Source: an uncultured Eubacteriales bacterium (GTDB lineage Bacteria > Bacillota > Clostridia > Oscillospirales > CAG-272). Taken from it: a stretch of 34,636 nucleotides of DNA. Where the stretch lies: contig CAJLXA010000018.1 in the NCBI GenBank assembly GCA_905210485.1, forward strand, positions 1 to 34,636. The letters run 5' to 3'. The notes beneath the pieces are model-generated. The model was not told the DNA's origin. It searched no databases and saw nothing but the letters and a program-made list of their open reading frames with translations. Position numbers and translations under genes: made by a program. Positions 24,701 through 32,985 of the stretch are shown piece by piece; position 1 is the first letter of the stretch; each line of letters starts with the position of its first letter.

Positions 24701-25348
24701 GCTTACGGCGACTTCCGTCCGGCGGCTATTGAAGAATACCGCGAAGTGAAAGACAGATATGAGGGACTTACCGCGCAGGTTAATGATCTCAATGCGTCTT
24801 GCGATGAACTGCGCGGCGTAATCGAAAAGATCGAAGAACAGATGCGTATGGATTTTGTGACGGCATTTGAAGCGATCAACCACAATTTCGGCATTGTCTT
24901 TTCCGAACTGTTCGGCGGCGGTCAGGCGGAACTTTCGCTCACCGATCCCGAAGACGTGCTGACCTGCGGTATTGAGATCAAGGCGGCGCCTCCCGGAAAA
25001 ACCATCAAGAGCCTGGCTCTCCTGTCCGGCGGTGAACAGACCTTTGTGGCGGTTGCTTTGATCTTCGCCATTATCAAGGTAAATCCGACTCCGTTCTGTA
25101 TATTTGACGAAATTGACGCCGCTCTCGATGAAGTCAACGTTTACCGCGTGGCCGCTTACATCAAGCGACTGGCCGGTGAAAGCCAGTTCATCCTTATCAC
25201 GCACCGCCGCGGTATGATGGAAGTAGGTAACCGCCTATACGGTATCACGATGCCGGAACGCGGCGTATCGCGCGCGGTTCTGCTTGACGTGACGGAAGTA
25301 GAAAAGAAAAAGAAAGAGGCTGAAACATGGGATTCTTCCAAAAATTAA
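21725..25348 (+). CDS. smc: Chromosome segregation protein SMC
   Basis: SMC is the condensin ATPase that extrudes DNA loops with ScpA and ScpB. The 1207-residue protein has Walker A GPNGSGKS at 31-38, then YSIIGQGRI with the Q-loop glutamine. Two long coiled coils (about 165-510 and 680-1030) flank the hinge (about 520-670, with GPLSRLLEVKPEYVTAIETA and NAGGSYTGGS). The ABC signature LSGGEQ lies at 1100-1105 and Walker B FDEIDAALDE at about 1126-1135. AAGGAAC lies a few nt before ATG. Its partners scpA and scpB are in the divergent cluster of this window. The end overlaps ftsY by 22 nt. Confidence 0.97.
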   Translation: MYLKSLELHGFKSFPNRTVLNFERGATVIVGPNGSGKSNISDAMRWVLGEISSRNIRGTKMEDVIFAGTKDRRPMGYAEVSVTFDNTDEEHRLDSPYDEITVTRRYYRGGQSDYLINRQPCRLRDIHKLFLNTGVGREGYSIIGQGRIAEILSRKSEDRRGIFEEAAGISKYRVDKEQAERNLANNEVNLTRVRDILFELESRVGPLEKEAEKARKGMEITEQKKIVDVALWLFDTAKLRSDLKSAEEKYALAKNELENVQEALTSLERQRETLREKDQANTLRAESLLTEMTDLTEEMHRLDSLYATIADTIKHSEYVISEARAALSGSSDRETALSDECAEMKRRMEALQADGQAVMDERLEVLAELQQVNADAAATDKDLDRSLVELSKLQNTAVDYGVRINLLEKTASDEDGKGQAILSDIQNYEAKSARLKEERDVCAASAEDFRKKIAEAEDTEKSAKARLDELAEERRNEVEKLGELKVEKNTLLQRVDALRRMEEQLEGYSGSIRYVMKAYEEGKIDRAGKIYGPLSRLLEVKPEYVTAIETALGANIQNIVVDTENTAKAAILYLKKNEAGRATFFPVDAMSPANETEEIRRAAGMNGYINRADRLAESDPVFRGVIGSLLVRTVIFDNIDNASNAARALRHAVRIVTLDGQVINAGGSYTGGSSKRNSGILSRGSDIEQLEKKAEAKEKLMRAVTDNIKAIDEETVKATAAVADAEQNRTLLTTLASSQLSAADRAKANWEANESILSRLREDYESFASTKTHASEEAESLRRSLERCNNEIQKMRSAREEQNSGRDTLLGRKDELTEKLSEINGKKIAVDKDIDALRADIEKNEQTIRDIRTEKAGQNGRITEEERRIEENRKAGEENRRLYEEKRIAHENAQNMRKEAVSMGEEFSTRENELHEAIREKNEYNAVCATRLSKAEARLTALQEDSDAIGSRLYDDYELTYEQAIAMTVPEITQQNRAEYAAIQASCRAKLRAYGDFRPAAIEEYREVKDRYEGLTAQVNDLNASCDELRGVIEKIEEQMRMDFVTAFEAINHNFGIVFSELFGGGQAELSLTDPEDVLTCGIEIKAAPPGKTIKSLALLSGGEQTFVAVALIFAIIKVNPTPFCIFDEIDAALDEVNVYRVAAYIKRLAGESQFILITHRRGMMEVGNRLYGITMPERGVSRAVLLDVTEVEKKKKEAETWDSSKN

Positions 25349-26244
25349 AAGCCGGTCTGTCCAAAACCAAAAACGCCTTTATGGGGCGTATCGACAGTTT
25401 GCTGAAATCGTTCGTCCGTATAGACGAAGATCTGTTTGACGAACTTGAAGAACTTCTGATAACCGCGGACGTCGGCGTTTCGACAACCGAGGAAATTCTT
25501 GACGAACTCCGCGCCCGTGTAAAAGACGGTCGCCTGAAGAAACCGGAGGATATCAGAGAACAGCTTTCCCTCATCGTACGCGATCTTGTCGGAGAAAGCG
25601 AACCGCTGAAACTCGGCACAACGCCGTCTGTGATTCTGATAATCGGCGTGAACGGCGTCGGAAAAACCACTTCAATCGGCAAGATTGCCGCCAGCCTTAA
25701 AAACGACGGCAAAAAAGTGGTGGTCGCGGCCGCGGATACGTTCCGTGCGGCAGCCGCCGAGCAACTTGCCGTCTGGTGCGACCGCGCCGGTGTGCAACTT
25801 GTGCGTCAGGACGCGGGTGCCGATCCGGCCGCCGTGGTTTTTGACGCCATTGCCGCGGCGAAGAGCCGTAAAGCCGATGTGCTTCTGATTGATACGGCCG
25901 GCAGACTCCATAACAAGAAAAATCTGATGGACGAACTCTCAAAGATCAATCGTGTGATTGCCAGAGAACTTCCCGAAAGCGATCGTGAGACCCTCTTGGT
26001 TCTTGACGCAACAACGGGACAAAACGCCATCATGCAGGCAAAAGAGTTCCGCGATGCCGCCGGTCTTACCGGCCTTATTCTGACAAAACTCGACGGTACG
26101 GCAAAAGGCGGCGCCATTCTTTCCATTCGCCGTGAACTCGGCGTACCGCTGAAATTCATCGGCGTCGGCGAAAAAATTGACGATATGCGGCCTTTTGATC
26201 CCGAAGAATTTGTCAAGGCGCTGTTTGAAGGGGATCGGGAATGA
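25327..26244 (+). CDS. ftsY: Signal recognition particle receptor FtsY
   Basis: FtsY is the SRP-receptor GTPase that targets ribosomes making membrane proteins to the translocon. The 305-residue protein has the NG domain: the helical bundle (FDELEELLITADVGVSTTEEIL), G1 GVNGVGKTT at 107-115, DTFRAAAAEQL, G3 DTAGR and G4 TKLD, and the closing GVGEKIDDMRPFDPEEFV. The acidic N-terminal A domain of some bacteria is missing, and a short amphipathic GFFQKLKAGL segment may contact the membrane. It starts inside the smc end (22-nt overlap, GAGG upstream) and overlaps rdgB by ATGA. Confidence 0.96.
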   Translation: MGFFQKLKAGLSKTKNAFMGRIDSLLKSFVRIDEDLFDELEELLITADVGVSTTEEILDELRARVKDGRLKKPEDIREQLSLIVRDLVGESEPLKLGTTPSVILIIGVNGVGKTTSIGKIAASLKNDGKKVVVAAADTFRAAAAEQLAVWCDRAGVQLVRQDAGADPAAVVFDAIAAAKSRKADVLLIDTAGRLHNKKNLMDELSKINRVIARELPESDRETLLVLDATTGQNAIMQAKEFRDAAGLTGLILTKLDGTAKGGAILSIRRELGVPLKFIGVGEKIDDMRPFDPEEFVKALFEGDRE

Positions 26245-26864
26245 AAATACTGATTGCATCGCATAACAAAAAGAAAATCAGAGAACTTCACGATATTCTG
26301 GCCTCCGTGCTCGGTGAACACATGCCGCTGACCCTTCTCTCGATGGATGACGTCGGCTTTACGGAAGACGCCGAAGAGACCGGGACAACTTTTGCGGAGA
26401 ACGCCATGATCAAAGCCAAAGACGGTGCGCGAAGCGGTTACATCACGATCGCCGATGATTCCGGCCTTGTTGTCGACGCGCTTGGCGGCGCGCCGGGCGT
26501 TTATTCCGCCCGCTATGCCGGCGAGGATAAAAATGATGAAAACAACAAAGCGTTGCTTCTGAAAAATCTGAGAAACGTCGCTACGGAAAAACGAACCGCG
26601 CGGTTTGTTTGTTCCATTGCCTGTGTTTTCCCGGACGGCCGGACGCTTACGGCAGAGGAATGTTGCGAAGGACGAATTCTGGAAGCGGAAAGCGGAAGCG
26701 GCGGTTTCGGCTATGACCCTTTGTTCTATTATCCGCCGCTTAAGAAATCGTTTGCGCTTTTGACCGCCGATGAAAAAAATGCGGTCAGCCATCGCGGCAA
26801 GGCATTACGCGCCTTTGCCGAGAAGTTTGCCGATGTTTGGGAGAAATATTATGCTGACAAGTAA
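26241..26864 (+). CDS. rdgB: Non-canonical purine NTP pyrophosphatase (XTP/dITP diphosphatase)
   Basis: A HAM1-family house-cleaning enzyme that hydrolyses dITP and XTP to monophosphates and pyrophosphate. The 207-residue protein has SHNKKKIREL at the N-terminus, then ADDSGLVVDALGGAPGVYSARYAG, SGSGGFGYDPLF and a C-terminal AVSHRGKALRAF. Length is typical. The start overlaps the ftsY stop as ATGA, and the last 14 nt overlap the yhbY start. Confidence 0.95.
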   Translation: MKILIASHNKKKIRELHDILASVLGEHMPLTLLSMDDVGFTEDAEETGTTFAENAMIKAKDGARSGYITIADDSGLVVDALGGAPGVYSARYAGEDKNDENNKALLLKNLRNVATEKRTARFVCSIACVFPDGRTLTAEECCEGRILEAESGSGGFGYDPLFYYPPLKKSFALLTADEKNAVSHRGKALRAFAEKFADVWEKYYADK

Positions 26865-27144
26865 ACAACGCGCATACCTGCGCTCACTGTCTTCCGCAAT
26901 GTCGCCCGTGTTCCAGATCGGTAAGGGCGGTATTTCCGGGGAAATATGTTTTCAGCTTGGAAACGCACTTGAAGCGCGGGAACTGGTAAAGGTGTCGGTT
27001 CTTCAGAATTCCGGCATCACCGCGCGCATGGCGGCCGACGGTATTGCGGAAGAGATTGGCGCCGATGTGGTGGCGGTCTCGGGTAACCGTTTCGTTTTGT
27101 ACCGTCCCTCCGAAAAGAAAAAGAGGATCGAACTTCCGCGATGA
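26851..27144 (+). CDS. yhbY: YhbY family RNA-binding protein
   Basis: A 97-residue protein of the CRS1/YhbY (CRM) domain family, associated with pre-50S particles. The N-terminus LTSKQRAYLRSLSSAMSPVFQIGKGGIS and the later ITARMAADGIAEEIGADVVAVSGNRFVLYR cover the whole domain. I chose ATG 26851 because it begins the conserved LTSKQRAYL and has GGGAG 7 nt upstream. The frame is open to 26770, but only inside rdgB. It overlaps rdgB by 14 nt and nadD by 4 nt (ATGA), as in the common yhbY-nadD-yqeK arrangement. Confidence 0.93.
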   Translation: MLTSKQRAYLRSLSSAMSPVFQIGKGGISGEICFQLGNALEARELVKVSVLQNSGITARMAADGIAEEIGADVVAVSGNRFVLYRPSEKKKRIELPR

Positions 27145-27752
27145 AGAAGGAACGCATCGGTATTTACGGCGGCAGTTTTTCGCCCCCGCATCTCGGTCAT
27201 GTGCACGCCGCGCGCAGTTTTCTCGAATACGAATCTCCCGATTGCCTATATATCATGCCGGCCTTTTTGCCGCCGCATAAAGAACTGGAGGGGGACGCGT
27301 CGCCGTCCGACCGGCTGGCCATGTGCCGTCTTGCCTTTGATTTTGATCCGCGGATCCGCGTTTCCGATCTGGAAATCTGCCGCGCAGGAAAGAGTTATAC
27401 GTCGGATACTTTATCGGAACTTACCCGTCCCGATCGTACGCTGATTTTCCTTTGCGGTACGGACATGCTTCTCACAATGGATACGTGGCATCGCCCCGAT
27501 ATTATCTTTTCTTTGGCCGAAATTGTCTTTGAGCGCCGTGAAAATGATCCGGAGCTTACGAAAAAAATACGGCAGAAGATTGATTTTTATAAAAAAGCAT
27601 TCCATGCCGAGATTCGCGAACTGCCTGCGCCGCCGTTGCCGCTTTCTTCATCGGACTGCCGCGAAAACCGTATGGACGATGCTTTTATGAAGCGGGTCTT
27701 GCCGCCCGCCGTATGGGAGTATATTAAAAAATGCAACCTGTATCGGAAATAA
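27141..27752 (+). CDS. nadD: Nicotinate-nucleotide adenylyltransferase
   Basis: NadD converts nicotinate mononucleotide and ATP to deamido-NAD in NAD synthesis. The 203-residue protein has the nucleotidyltransferase motif GIYGGSFSPPHLGHVH (7-22, with HLGH as the HxGH motif), a DMLLTMDTWHRPD segment and the late LSSSDCRENR. That late motif takes the place of the usual ISSTxIR, and its arginine is kept. Length is normal. It overlaps yhbY by ATGA and yqeK by 22 nt. Confidence 0.94.
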   Translation: MKKERIGIYGGSFSPPHLGHVHAARSFLEYESPDCLYIMPAFLPPHKELEGDASPSDRLAMCRLAFDFDPRIRVSDLEICRAGKSYTSDTLSELTRPDRTLIFLCGTDMLLTMDTWHRPDIIFSLAEIVFERRENDPELTKKIRQKIDFYKKAFHAEIRELPAPPLPLSSSDCRENRMDDAFMKRVLPPAVWEYIKKCNLYRK

Positions 27753-28381
27753 ACGAAAAAGACCTGGACAATATCCGCCGCTCCGTGACGGACAGTCTTT
27801 CCGCGCCGCGTGCCGCGCATATTCTGTCAGTGGAGAGAACCGCCGAGCGCATGGGACGGATCCTGTTGCCGGGAGACGTCATGCGACTTCGCGCGGCGGC
27901 ATTGCTCCATGACATCACAAAAGAATATTCTTTTACGGAACAATGCGCGCTATGCCGTCGGTATGATATTCCGCTTACGGAGAGACCGGAAGACATTGCG
28001 AAAACGCTTCATGCCCGCACCGGCGCTTATGTTGCGCGCGAACGGTTTCCGTCTATTGTGGATCGGGAAATCTTTCTCGCCGTTTATCGGCATACGACGG
28101 GCGACCGCGATATGACCGTATTTGAAAAAATTATTTTTCTTGCGGATATGATCGAAGAAACGCGGTCCTATCCTTTATGTACCGCTTTGCGTGACACATT
28201 CTTTTCCGGCGTTGCCGAAGCGCAGACAGCGGAAGAACGTGTGAATATATTGGACGCGGTTTGCTTCAAAGCGCTTTCCGAAACAATTCTGATGTTGGTG
28301 AAAAACGATCGGGTAGTTGCCGACGAAACGGTTTTCGCCTATAATTTCCTCGCTTCCCGGCAACTACCTGTTCCGAAATAG
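27731..28381 (+). CDS. yqeK: HD-domain hydrolase YqeK (Ap4A hydrolase family)
   Basis: YqeK-type HD enzymes split diadenosine tetraphosphate symmetrically with bound iron. The metal-binding residues can be followed in order: His30, His60-Asp61 (LLHDITKE), His94, His121 (YRHTTG) and Asp139 (FLADMIEETR). The protein has 216 residues, against about 190 for many members, with a longer C-terminal helix region. GGGAG lies about 11 nt before the ATG, inside the end of nadD. A 65-nt gap follows, so the LCP gene may have its own weak promoter. Confidence 0.92.
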   Translation: MQPVSEINEKDLDNIRRSVTDSLSAPRAAHILSVERTAERMGRILLPGDVMRLRAAALLHDITKEYSFTEQCALCRRYDIPLTERPEDIAKTLHARTGAYVARERFPSIVDREIFLAVYRHTTGDRDMTVFEKIIFLADMIEETRSYPLCTALRDTFFSGVAEAQTAEERVNILDAVCFKALSETILMLVKNDRVVADETVFAYNFLASRQLPVPK

Positions 28382-28446
28382 TTTCGTATTTGCCGATATT
28401 TTCTCTTTTTTATGCCATACTGAAAGTATAAAAAGGGAGAAAAATC

Positions 28447-29475
28447 ATGAGTGCTAACCGATTTCGCAAACTCCGGCAAAGCACGGCTGTTCTGGTGTTT
28501 GCCATTGCCGTCGTTGCCGTTCTTATACTGACGATGGAATCGTTTGCCGCCGCAACGGTAAGCGAGCCCGGAAACGTCAGAAAAAATTATCTTGTTTTCT
28601 GTCTTGACGACACGGGGTATAATACCGACGCCATTCTTCTTGTCGGCCTGAATCTCGGAAATACCGAGGCGACATTTTTACAGTTACCGCGTGATACGTA
28701 TTTTGAAAGCGGAGATGAAAACCGGAAACTGAACGGACTGTGGTACAGGTATTACAGCGAAAGCGGCGATAAAACAACGGCATCCCGCCGTTTTGCCGCC
28801 TTTATTTCACAACACTTTTCCGTTCCCGTTGACGGCAGCATATTGCTGACAACGGGAGGCGTTGCCTCCGTTATTGATGCCATGGGCGGCGTGACGCTCG
28901 ATATTGACGCCGATATGTATTACAGCGATCCCGCGCAGGACCTTGAGATCCGGCTGCCGGCCGGAAAGCACCGCCTTTCCGGAGCCGACGCCGTGAAGTT
29001 TGCACGGTATCGTCACGCATATCTTACCGGCGATCTCGGTCGTCTCGACGCGCAGAAAATGCTGATGGCCGCCTTGTTTCGGGAAGCGGAGAATTTTTCG
29101 GCAGGGCAATATGCCCGCGTCGCCACAACGCTGTGGCAGGTAACGGATACCGATATTCCTCTCCGTGATATTCTCGGACTCGGCATCGTTTATCTTACGA
29201 AAAAATCCGATGTTGCGTTGCGCTTTCTTACTTTGCCCGGCGATGCAACGCAGTATAACGGTACCCACGGCGTGTGGTATTATTCATTGAATCGGAAGTC
29301 GGCGGGTAAAGTAACCGAAAAATATTTTGGCGGCAATGCCGCGGCATTCGACATAAACGGAAGTTTTTGCGGCGATACCGATCCGATGAAAAAGATTTAT
29401 TACGACGAAAGCCAAAAGATTGTTGAGTATTCTATAGATAATGTCTGGCAGATAAAAATTGCAACAACAAAGTAA
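28447..29475 (+). CDS. LytR-CpsA-Psr (LCP) family protein
   Basis: LCP proteins are membrane-anchored phosphotransferases that attach teichoic acids or other glycopolymers to peptidoglycan. The 342-residue protein has an N-terminal transmembrane helix (about 12-36) and an extracytoplasmic LCP domain. Recognisable residues are Arg82-Asp83 in LQLPRDTY and the cluster FARYRHAYLTGDLGRLDAQK (185-204), which supplies the phosphate-binding arginines. It is shorter and more divergent than LytR itself, but the order yqeK-LCP-rsfS is common in Clostridia. AGGGAG lies about 9 nt before the ATG. A short palindrome ATACT-GAA-AGTAT precedes it. Confidence 0.88.
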   Translation: MSANRFRKLRQSTAVLVFAIAVVAVLILTMESFAAATVSEPGNVRKNYLVFCLDDTGYNTDAILLVGLNLGNTEATFLQLPRDTYFESGDENRKLNGLWYRYYSESGDKTTASRRFAAFISQHFSVPVDGSILLTTGGVASVIDAMGGVTLDIDADMYYSDPAQDLEIRLPAGKHRLSGADAVKFARYRHAYLTGDLGRLDAQKMLMAALFREAENFSAGQYARVATTLWQVTDTDIPLRDILGLGIVYLTKKSDVALRFLTLPGDATQYNGTHGVWYYSLNRKSAGKVTEKYFGGNAAAFDINGSFCGDTDPMKKIYYDESQKIVEYSIDNVWQIKIATTK

Positions 29476-29487
29476 GGAGACATCGAA

Positions 29488-29901
29488 TTGGCAAAGCAAT
29501 ATAATGCAACCGATAAAAGAAAAGCCGACTCTTTACAGACGGCAATGACGGCGGTGTCTGCGCTGAAAGAAATCAAAGCCATGCGCATATGTCTTTTTGA
29601 CGTTTGCGAGAACGCGCCTTTCACCGATTATTATGTGATATGTACGGGGCGTTCCGTAACGCATATGCGCGCCATTGCGGAACACGTTGCCGACGAAATG
29701 AAAAAGATCGGTATACAAGCCGCTCCGCCTGAGGGGCGGAACGGTGACACATGGCTTCTTGTCGATCTCGGCGATGTGATCGTGCATATATTCAGCCGTG
29801 AAGCCCGTGAATTTTATAATCTCGAAAGGCTTTTGCCGCGCGACCGCGAAATTCCGATACCGGCGGACGAACAACCCGCAGTCGCCGAAAAGCAGGTCTG
29901 A
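29488..29901 (+). CDS. rsfS: Ribosomal silencing factor RsfS
   Basis: RsfS binds L14 on free 50S subunits and blocks joining with 30S when nutrients are short. The 137-residue protein carries the family core: ALKEIKAMRICLFDVCE, FTDYYVICTGRSVTHMRAIAEHV and DTWLLVDLGDVIVHIFSREAREFYNLE. The start is TTG 29488, 8 nt after a perfect AAGGAG that overlaps the LCP stop. No ATG or GTG fits the conserved N-terminus. The acidic, proline-containing last 20 residues are probably disordered. leuS follows after 42 nt. Confidence 0.94.
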   Translation: MAKQYNATDKRKADSLQTAMTAVSALKEIKAMRICLFDVCENAPFTDYYVICTGRSVTHMRAIAEHVADEMKKIGIQAAPPEGRNGDTWLLVDLGDVIVHIFSREAREFYNLERLLPRDREIPIPADEQPAVAEKQV

Positions 29902-29943
29902 TTTTAAGTGGTTAATTAAATTTTTACGATAAAGGAAAAAGTC

Positions 29944-32349
29944 ATGAAGTACGACTACACAAGCATTGAAAAGAAATGGCAGAAACGCTGGGACGACGAA
30001 AAGGCGTTTGCCGCCAAGCAGGATTTCTCACTGCCGAAGTTCTATCCGCTCGTCGAATTTCCGTATCCTTCGGGGCAGGGACTGCATGTCGGTCATCCGC
30101 GCCCGTATACCGCGCTCGATATTGTGGCGCGGAAAAAGCGCATGCTCGGCTATAACGTGATGTTTCCTATGGGTTGGGACGCTTTCGGATTGCCGACGGA
30201 AAACTATGCGATCAAAAACAAAATTCATCCCAAGATTGTTACCGAACGCAATGTCGCCCGCTTCAAATCACAGCTGAAGGCGCTCGGTCTGTCATTCGAC
30301 TGGGATCGTGAGATCAACACGACCGATCCGTCCTACTATAAGTGGACACAGTGGATATTCCTGCAGTTGTTCAAAAAGGGATTGGCTTACAAAAAAGAGA
30401 TGTCGGTCAACTTCTGCACTTCCTGCAAGGTCGTTCTTGCCAATGAAGAAGTCGTAAACGGCGTTTGCGAGCGTTGCCACAGCGAAGTCATCCACAAGGT
30501 CAAATCGCAATGGATGCTGAAAATCACCGCCTATGCCGACCGCCTGATTGATGATCTTAAAGATCTTGATTTCATTGACCGCGTGAAAACGCAACAGATC
30601 AACTGGATCGGTCGTTCTTACGGTGCCGAAGTGGATTTCAAAACCACGGCAGGGGATACGCTGACCGTTTATACCACACGTTGCGACACCCTTTTCGGCG
30701 CGACGTATATGGTTATCGCCCCGGAGCATGAGTACATCGAAAAATGGAGAGATCAGCTGAAAAATTATGACGCGATTGCGGCGTATCGTACAGAGGCCGG
30801 CAAAAAGTCCGATTTTGAACGTACGGAACTTGTAAAAGAAAAGACCGGCGTGCGTCTTGACGGCGTTTCGGCGCTGAATCCCGTTACGGGAAAAGAAATC
30901 CCGATCTTTGTTTCCGACTATGTTCTTGCCGGATACGGCACGGGCGCCATTATGGCGGTTCCGGCGCATGACGAACGCGACTGGGAATTCGCAAAGAAAT
31001 TCGGCCTGCCTATTGTGGAAGTGGTCGCCGGCGGCAAGAATGTCGAAGAAGAAGTGTATACCGACGTGGCGACGGGAACGCTTGTGAACTCCGGCTTCCT
31101 TAACGGTCTGTCGGTTGCCGAAGCGAAAAAAGCCATGGTTGCCTATCTCGAAGAAAACAAGATCGGCCGCGAAAAGGTCAACTATAAACTTCGTGACTGG
31201 GTGTTTTCGCGTCAACGTTACTGGGGAGAACCGATTCCGCTTGTGAATTGCGAAAAGTGCGGTTGGGTCGCTATTCCCGAAAGCGAGTTGCCGCTCCGTC
31301 TGCCCGAAGTCGATTCTTATGAACCGACCTCGACCGGCGAATCGCCGCTATCCCTGATGACCGACTGGGTGAATTGCACCTGTCCGCAATGCGGCGGAAA
31401 AGCCAAACGCGAAACCGATACCATGCCGCAATGGGCAGGGTCTTCCTGGTATTTTCTCCGCTACTGCGATCCGCATAACGATAAAGAGCTGGCGTCGAAA
31501 GAAGCGCTTCGCTACTGGATGCCTGTCGACTGGTATAACGGCGGTATGGAGCATACGACGCTTCATTTGCTCTATTCGCGTTTCTGGGCAAAGTTCCTGT
31601 ACGACATCGACATCGTTCCTTGCAAAGAACCCTATCTCAAGCGTACGTCTCACGGTATGATTCTCGGTGAAAACGGAGAAAAAATGTCGAAGTCGCGCGG
31701 CAACGTTGTCAACCCGGATGATATTGTCCGCGACTACGGCGCCGACACCATGCGCCTTTACGAAATGTTCATCGGCGATTTTGAAAAGGCCGCTCCCTGG
31801 AATCCGCAGTCAATCAAAGGGTGCAAACGTTTTCTCGAACGTTTTGCCGGTCTTACCGATCTCGTAAAGGGAAAAGGCGTTGCGCCGGCGCTGGAGGCGT
31901 CACTCCACAAAACCGTGAAAAAGGTCACGCTTGATATCGACGACATGAAGTTCAATACGGCTATTGCCGCCATGATGTCTTTCATCAATGAGGTTTATGA
32001 AGTCGGCACGCTTACCGAAGATGAATTGGCGGTATTCTGCAAAATTCTGTCTCCATTTGCGCCGCATCTTGCCGAAGAGGTTTATGAATCTCTCGGTCAT
32101 AAAGATCTTGTTTCGCTTTCCGCATGGCCGTCCTATGACGACAGCAAAACGGTGGACAGTACCGTGGAGATTGCCGTTCAGGTAAACGGTAAACTGAAAA
32201 GCACGATAACATTGCCCGTTGACGCCGAAAAGGAAACGGCGCTTACGCTTGCAAAGGCGGACGCCAAAGTTTCTGCGGCCATTGATGGAAAAACCATTGT
32301 AAAAGAGATCGTTATCCCCGGAAAGATCATCAATATTGTTGTAAAATAA
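29944..32349 (+). CDS. leuS: Leucyl-tRNA synthetase
   Basis: A class I synthetase that charges tRNA-Leu. The 801-residue protein has the HIGH-type motif HVGH at 48-51 and the KMSKS motif at 580-584. The inserted CP1 editing domain lies at about 220-400, zinc-binding cysteine pairs at CTSC/CERC and CEKC/CPQC, and the C-terminal anticodon and tRNA-binding domains follow. The length is typical of bacterial LeuRS. AAGGAA lies 7-8 nt before ATG. I found no T-box leader in the 42-nt gap, so it depends on transcription from upstream. A strong terminator follows. Confidence 0.97.
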   Translation: MKYDYTSIEKKWQKRWDDEKAFAAKQDFSLPKFYPLVEFPYPSGQGLHVGHPRPYTALDIVARKKRMLGYNVMFPMGWDAFGLPTENYAIKNKIHPKIVTERNVARFKSQLKALGLSFDWDREINTTDPSYYKWTQWIFLQLFKKGLAYKKEMSVNFCTSCKVVLANEEVVNGVCERCHSEVIHKVKSQWMLKITAYADRLIDDLKDLDFIDRVKTQQINWIGRSYGAEVDFKTTAGDTLTVYTTRCDTLFGATYMVIAPEHEYIEKWRDQLKNYDAIAAYRTEAGKKSDFERTELVKEKTGVRLDGVSALNPVTGKEIPIFVSDYVLAGYGTGAIMAVPAHDERDWEFAKKFGLPIVEVVAGGKNVEEEVYTDVATGTLVNSGFLNGLSVAEAKKAMVAYLEENKIGREKVNYKLRDWVFSRQRYWGEPIPLVNCEKCGWVAIPESELPLRLPEVDSYEPTSTGESPLSLMTDWVNCTCPQCGGKAKRETDTMPQWAGSSWYFLRYCDPHNDKELASKEALRYWMPVDWYNGGMEHTTLHLLYSRFWAKFLYDIDIVPCKEPYLKRTSHGMILGENGEKMSKSRGNVVNPDDIVRDYGADTMRLYEMFIGDFEKAAPWNPQSIKGCKRFLERFAGLTDLVKGKGVAPALEASLHKTVKKVTLDIDDMKFNTAIAAMMSFINEVYEVGTLTEDELAVFCKILSPFAPHLAEEVYESLGHKDLVSLSAWPSYDDSKTVDSTVEIAVQVNGKLKSTITLPVDAEKETALTLAKADAKVSAAIDGKTIVKEIVIPGKIINIVVK

Positions 32350-32366
32350 ATGATTGTTTTCCGGCA

Positions 32367-32409
32367 GAAAAACGGAAGCCCCGTCACATGACAGGGCTTC
32401 CGTTTTTTT
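32367..32409. terminator. Terminator between leuS and the convergent methyltransferase gene
   Basis: AAAACGGAAGCCC pairs with GGGCTTCCGTTTT (13 bp or more) over a loop of about 12 nt, with a run of seven T on the plus strand and A-rich/T-rich DNA on the other side. It can end leuS transcription and also that of the gene converging from the right. Confidence 0.92.
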
Positions 32410-32410
32410 A

Positions 32411-32974
32411 TCAGACGATTTGAAACAGATAAAACTTCAGATATTCGGTTTCCGGGACGTTCCACAGAATCGGATGATCGGGGGACTGCTTTCGTCCTTC
32501 GATCTGTCGCAAAGAAACGCCGGCATCCATGGCGGCATCGTGAAGCATACGGCAGAAGTAAGGTTCGGTCATAAAATGACTGCAGGAGCAGGTGGCGAGG
32601 TAACCGCCGCGCGGGAGAAGTTGCATCGCCTTCTTGTTGATTTCTTTGTAACCGCGGTATGCGTTTTGTTTTGTCGCCGACGATTTGGTGAATGCGGGAG
32701 GGTCAAGAATAATAAAATCGTAAGGAGAACCGCCTTTTTTCTTAAGGTCGGTCAAAAGATCGAAAACATCGGCCTGAAGGAATCTCATGCGCGGAAGAAG
32801 ACCGTTCAGTTCCGCGTTATGCTTCGCCATGGCAAGCGCGTCGGCCGACACGTCCACGGCCGTCACAGAAGCGGCGCCTGCGGCCGCGGTGTTTAAAGCG
32901 AAAGCGCCCGTATGCGTGAAGCAATCAAGAACGTTTTTACCCTCGGCGAGACGCGCGGCGGCGCGGCGGTTGTA
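32411..32974 (-). pseudogene. C-terminal part of an RlmI-like class I rRNA methyltransferase, broken at the junction
   Basis: About 188 codons encode the SAM-dependent methyltransferase domain of an RlmI/RlmKL-like 23S rRNA cytosine methyltransferase. Visible are motif I VLDCFTHTGAFAL, VTAVDVS, the catalytic FIILDPPAFTKS and the C-terminal LATCSCSHFM. A full protein of about 390 residues would begin with a PUA domain and linker. Homology ends at about YNRRAAARL (near 32974). Further upstream the same frame stays open to 33241, but that stretch is antisense to a MATE transporter and has no methyltransferase character. Base usage of the retained part matches the main block, so it is native to it. 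It is either cut by a real rearrangement or is partial because of a chimeric contig. Confidence 0.88.
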
Positions 32975-32985
32975 TTCACACTGCT
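32966..32985. other. Junction between the chromosomal block and foreign MATE DNA
   Basis: Left of about 32974 the minus strand encodes the methyltransferase, and right of about 32975 the plus strand encodes a MATE transporter starting in mid-protein. Both genes are incomplete at the same point. No inverted repeats, target duplication or integrase gene are visible, so the joint is unlike a simple insertion. Confidence 0.8.

Noticed and set aside
23996..25204. 402-codon open frame on the minus strand opposite smc
   Set aside because: It is antisense to the coiled coil and head of SMC; its apparent protein is low-information and unlike any family.
29902..29943. T-box or leader peptide upstream of leuS
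   Set aside because: The gap is only 42 nt and contains only a ribosome binding site.
32912..32974. ATG at 32912 as the true start of the MATE gene
   Set aside because: The codons between 32912 and 32974 are antisense to the methyltransferase, and the normal first helices of MATE are missing.
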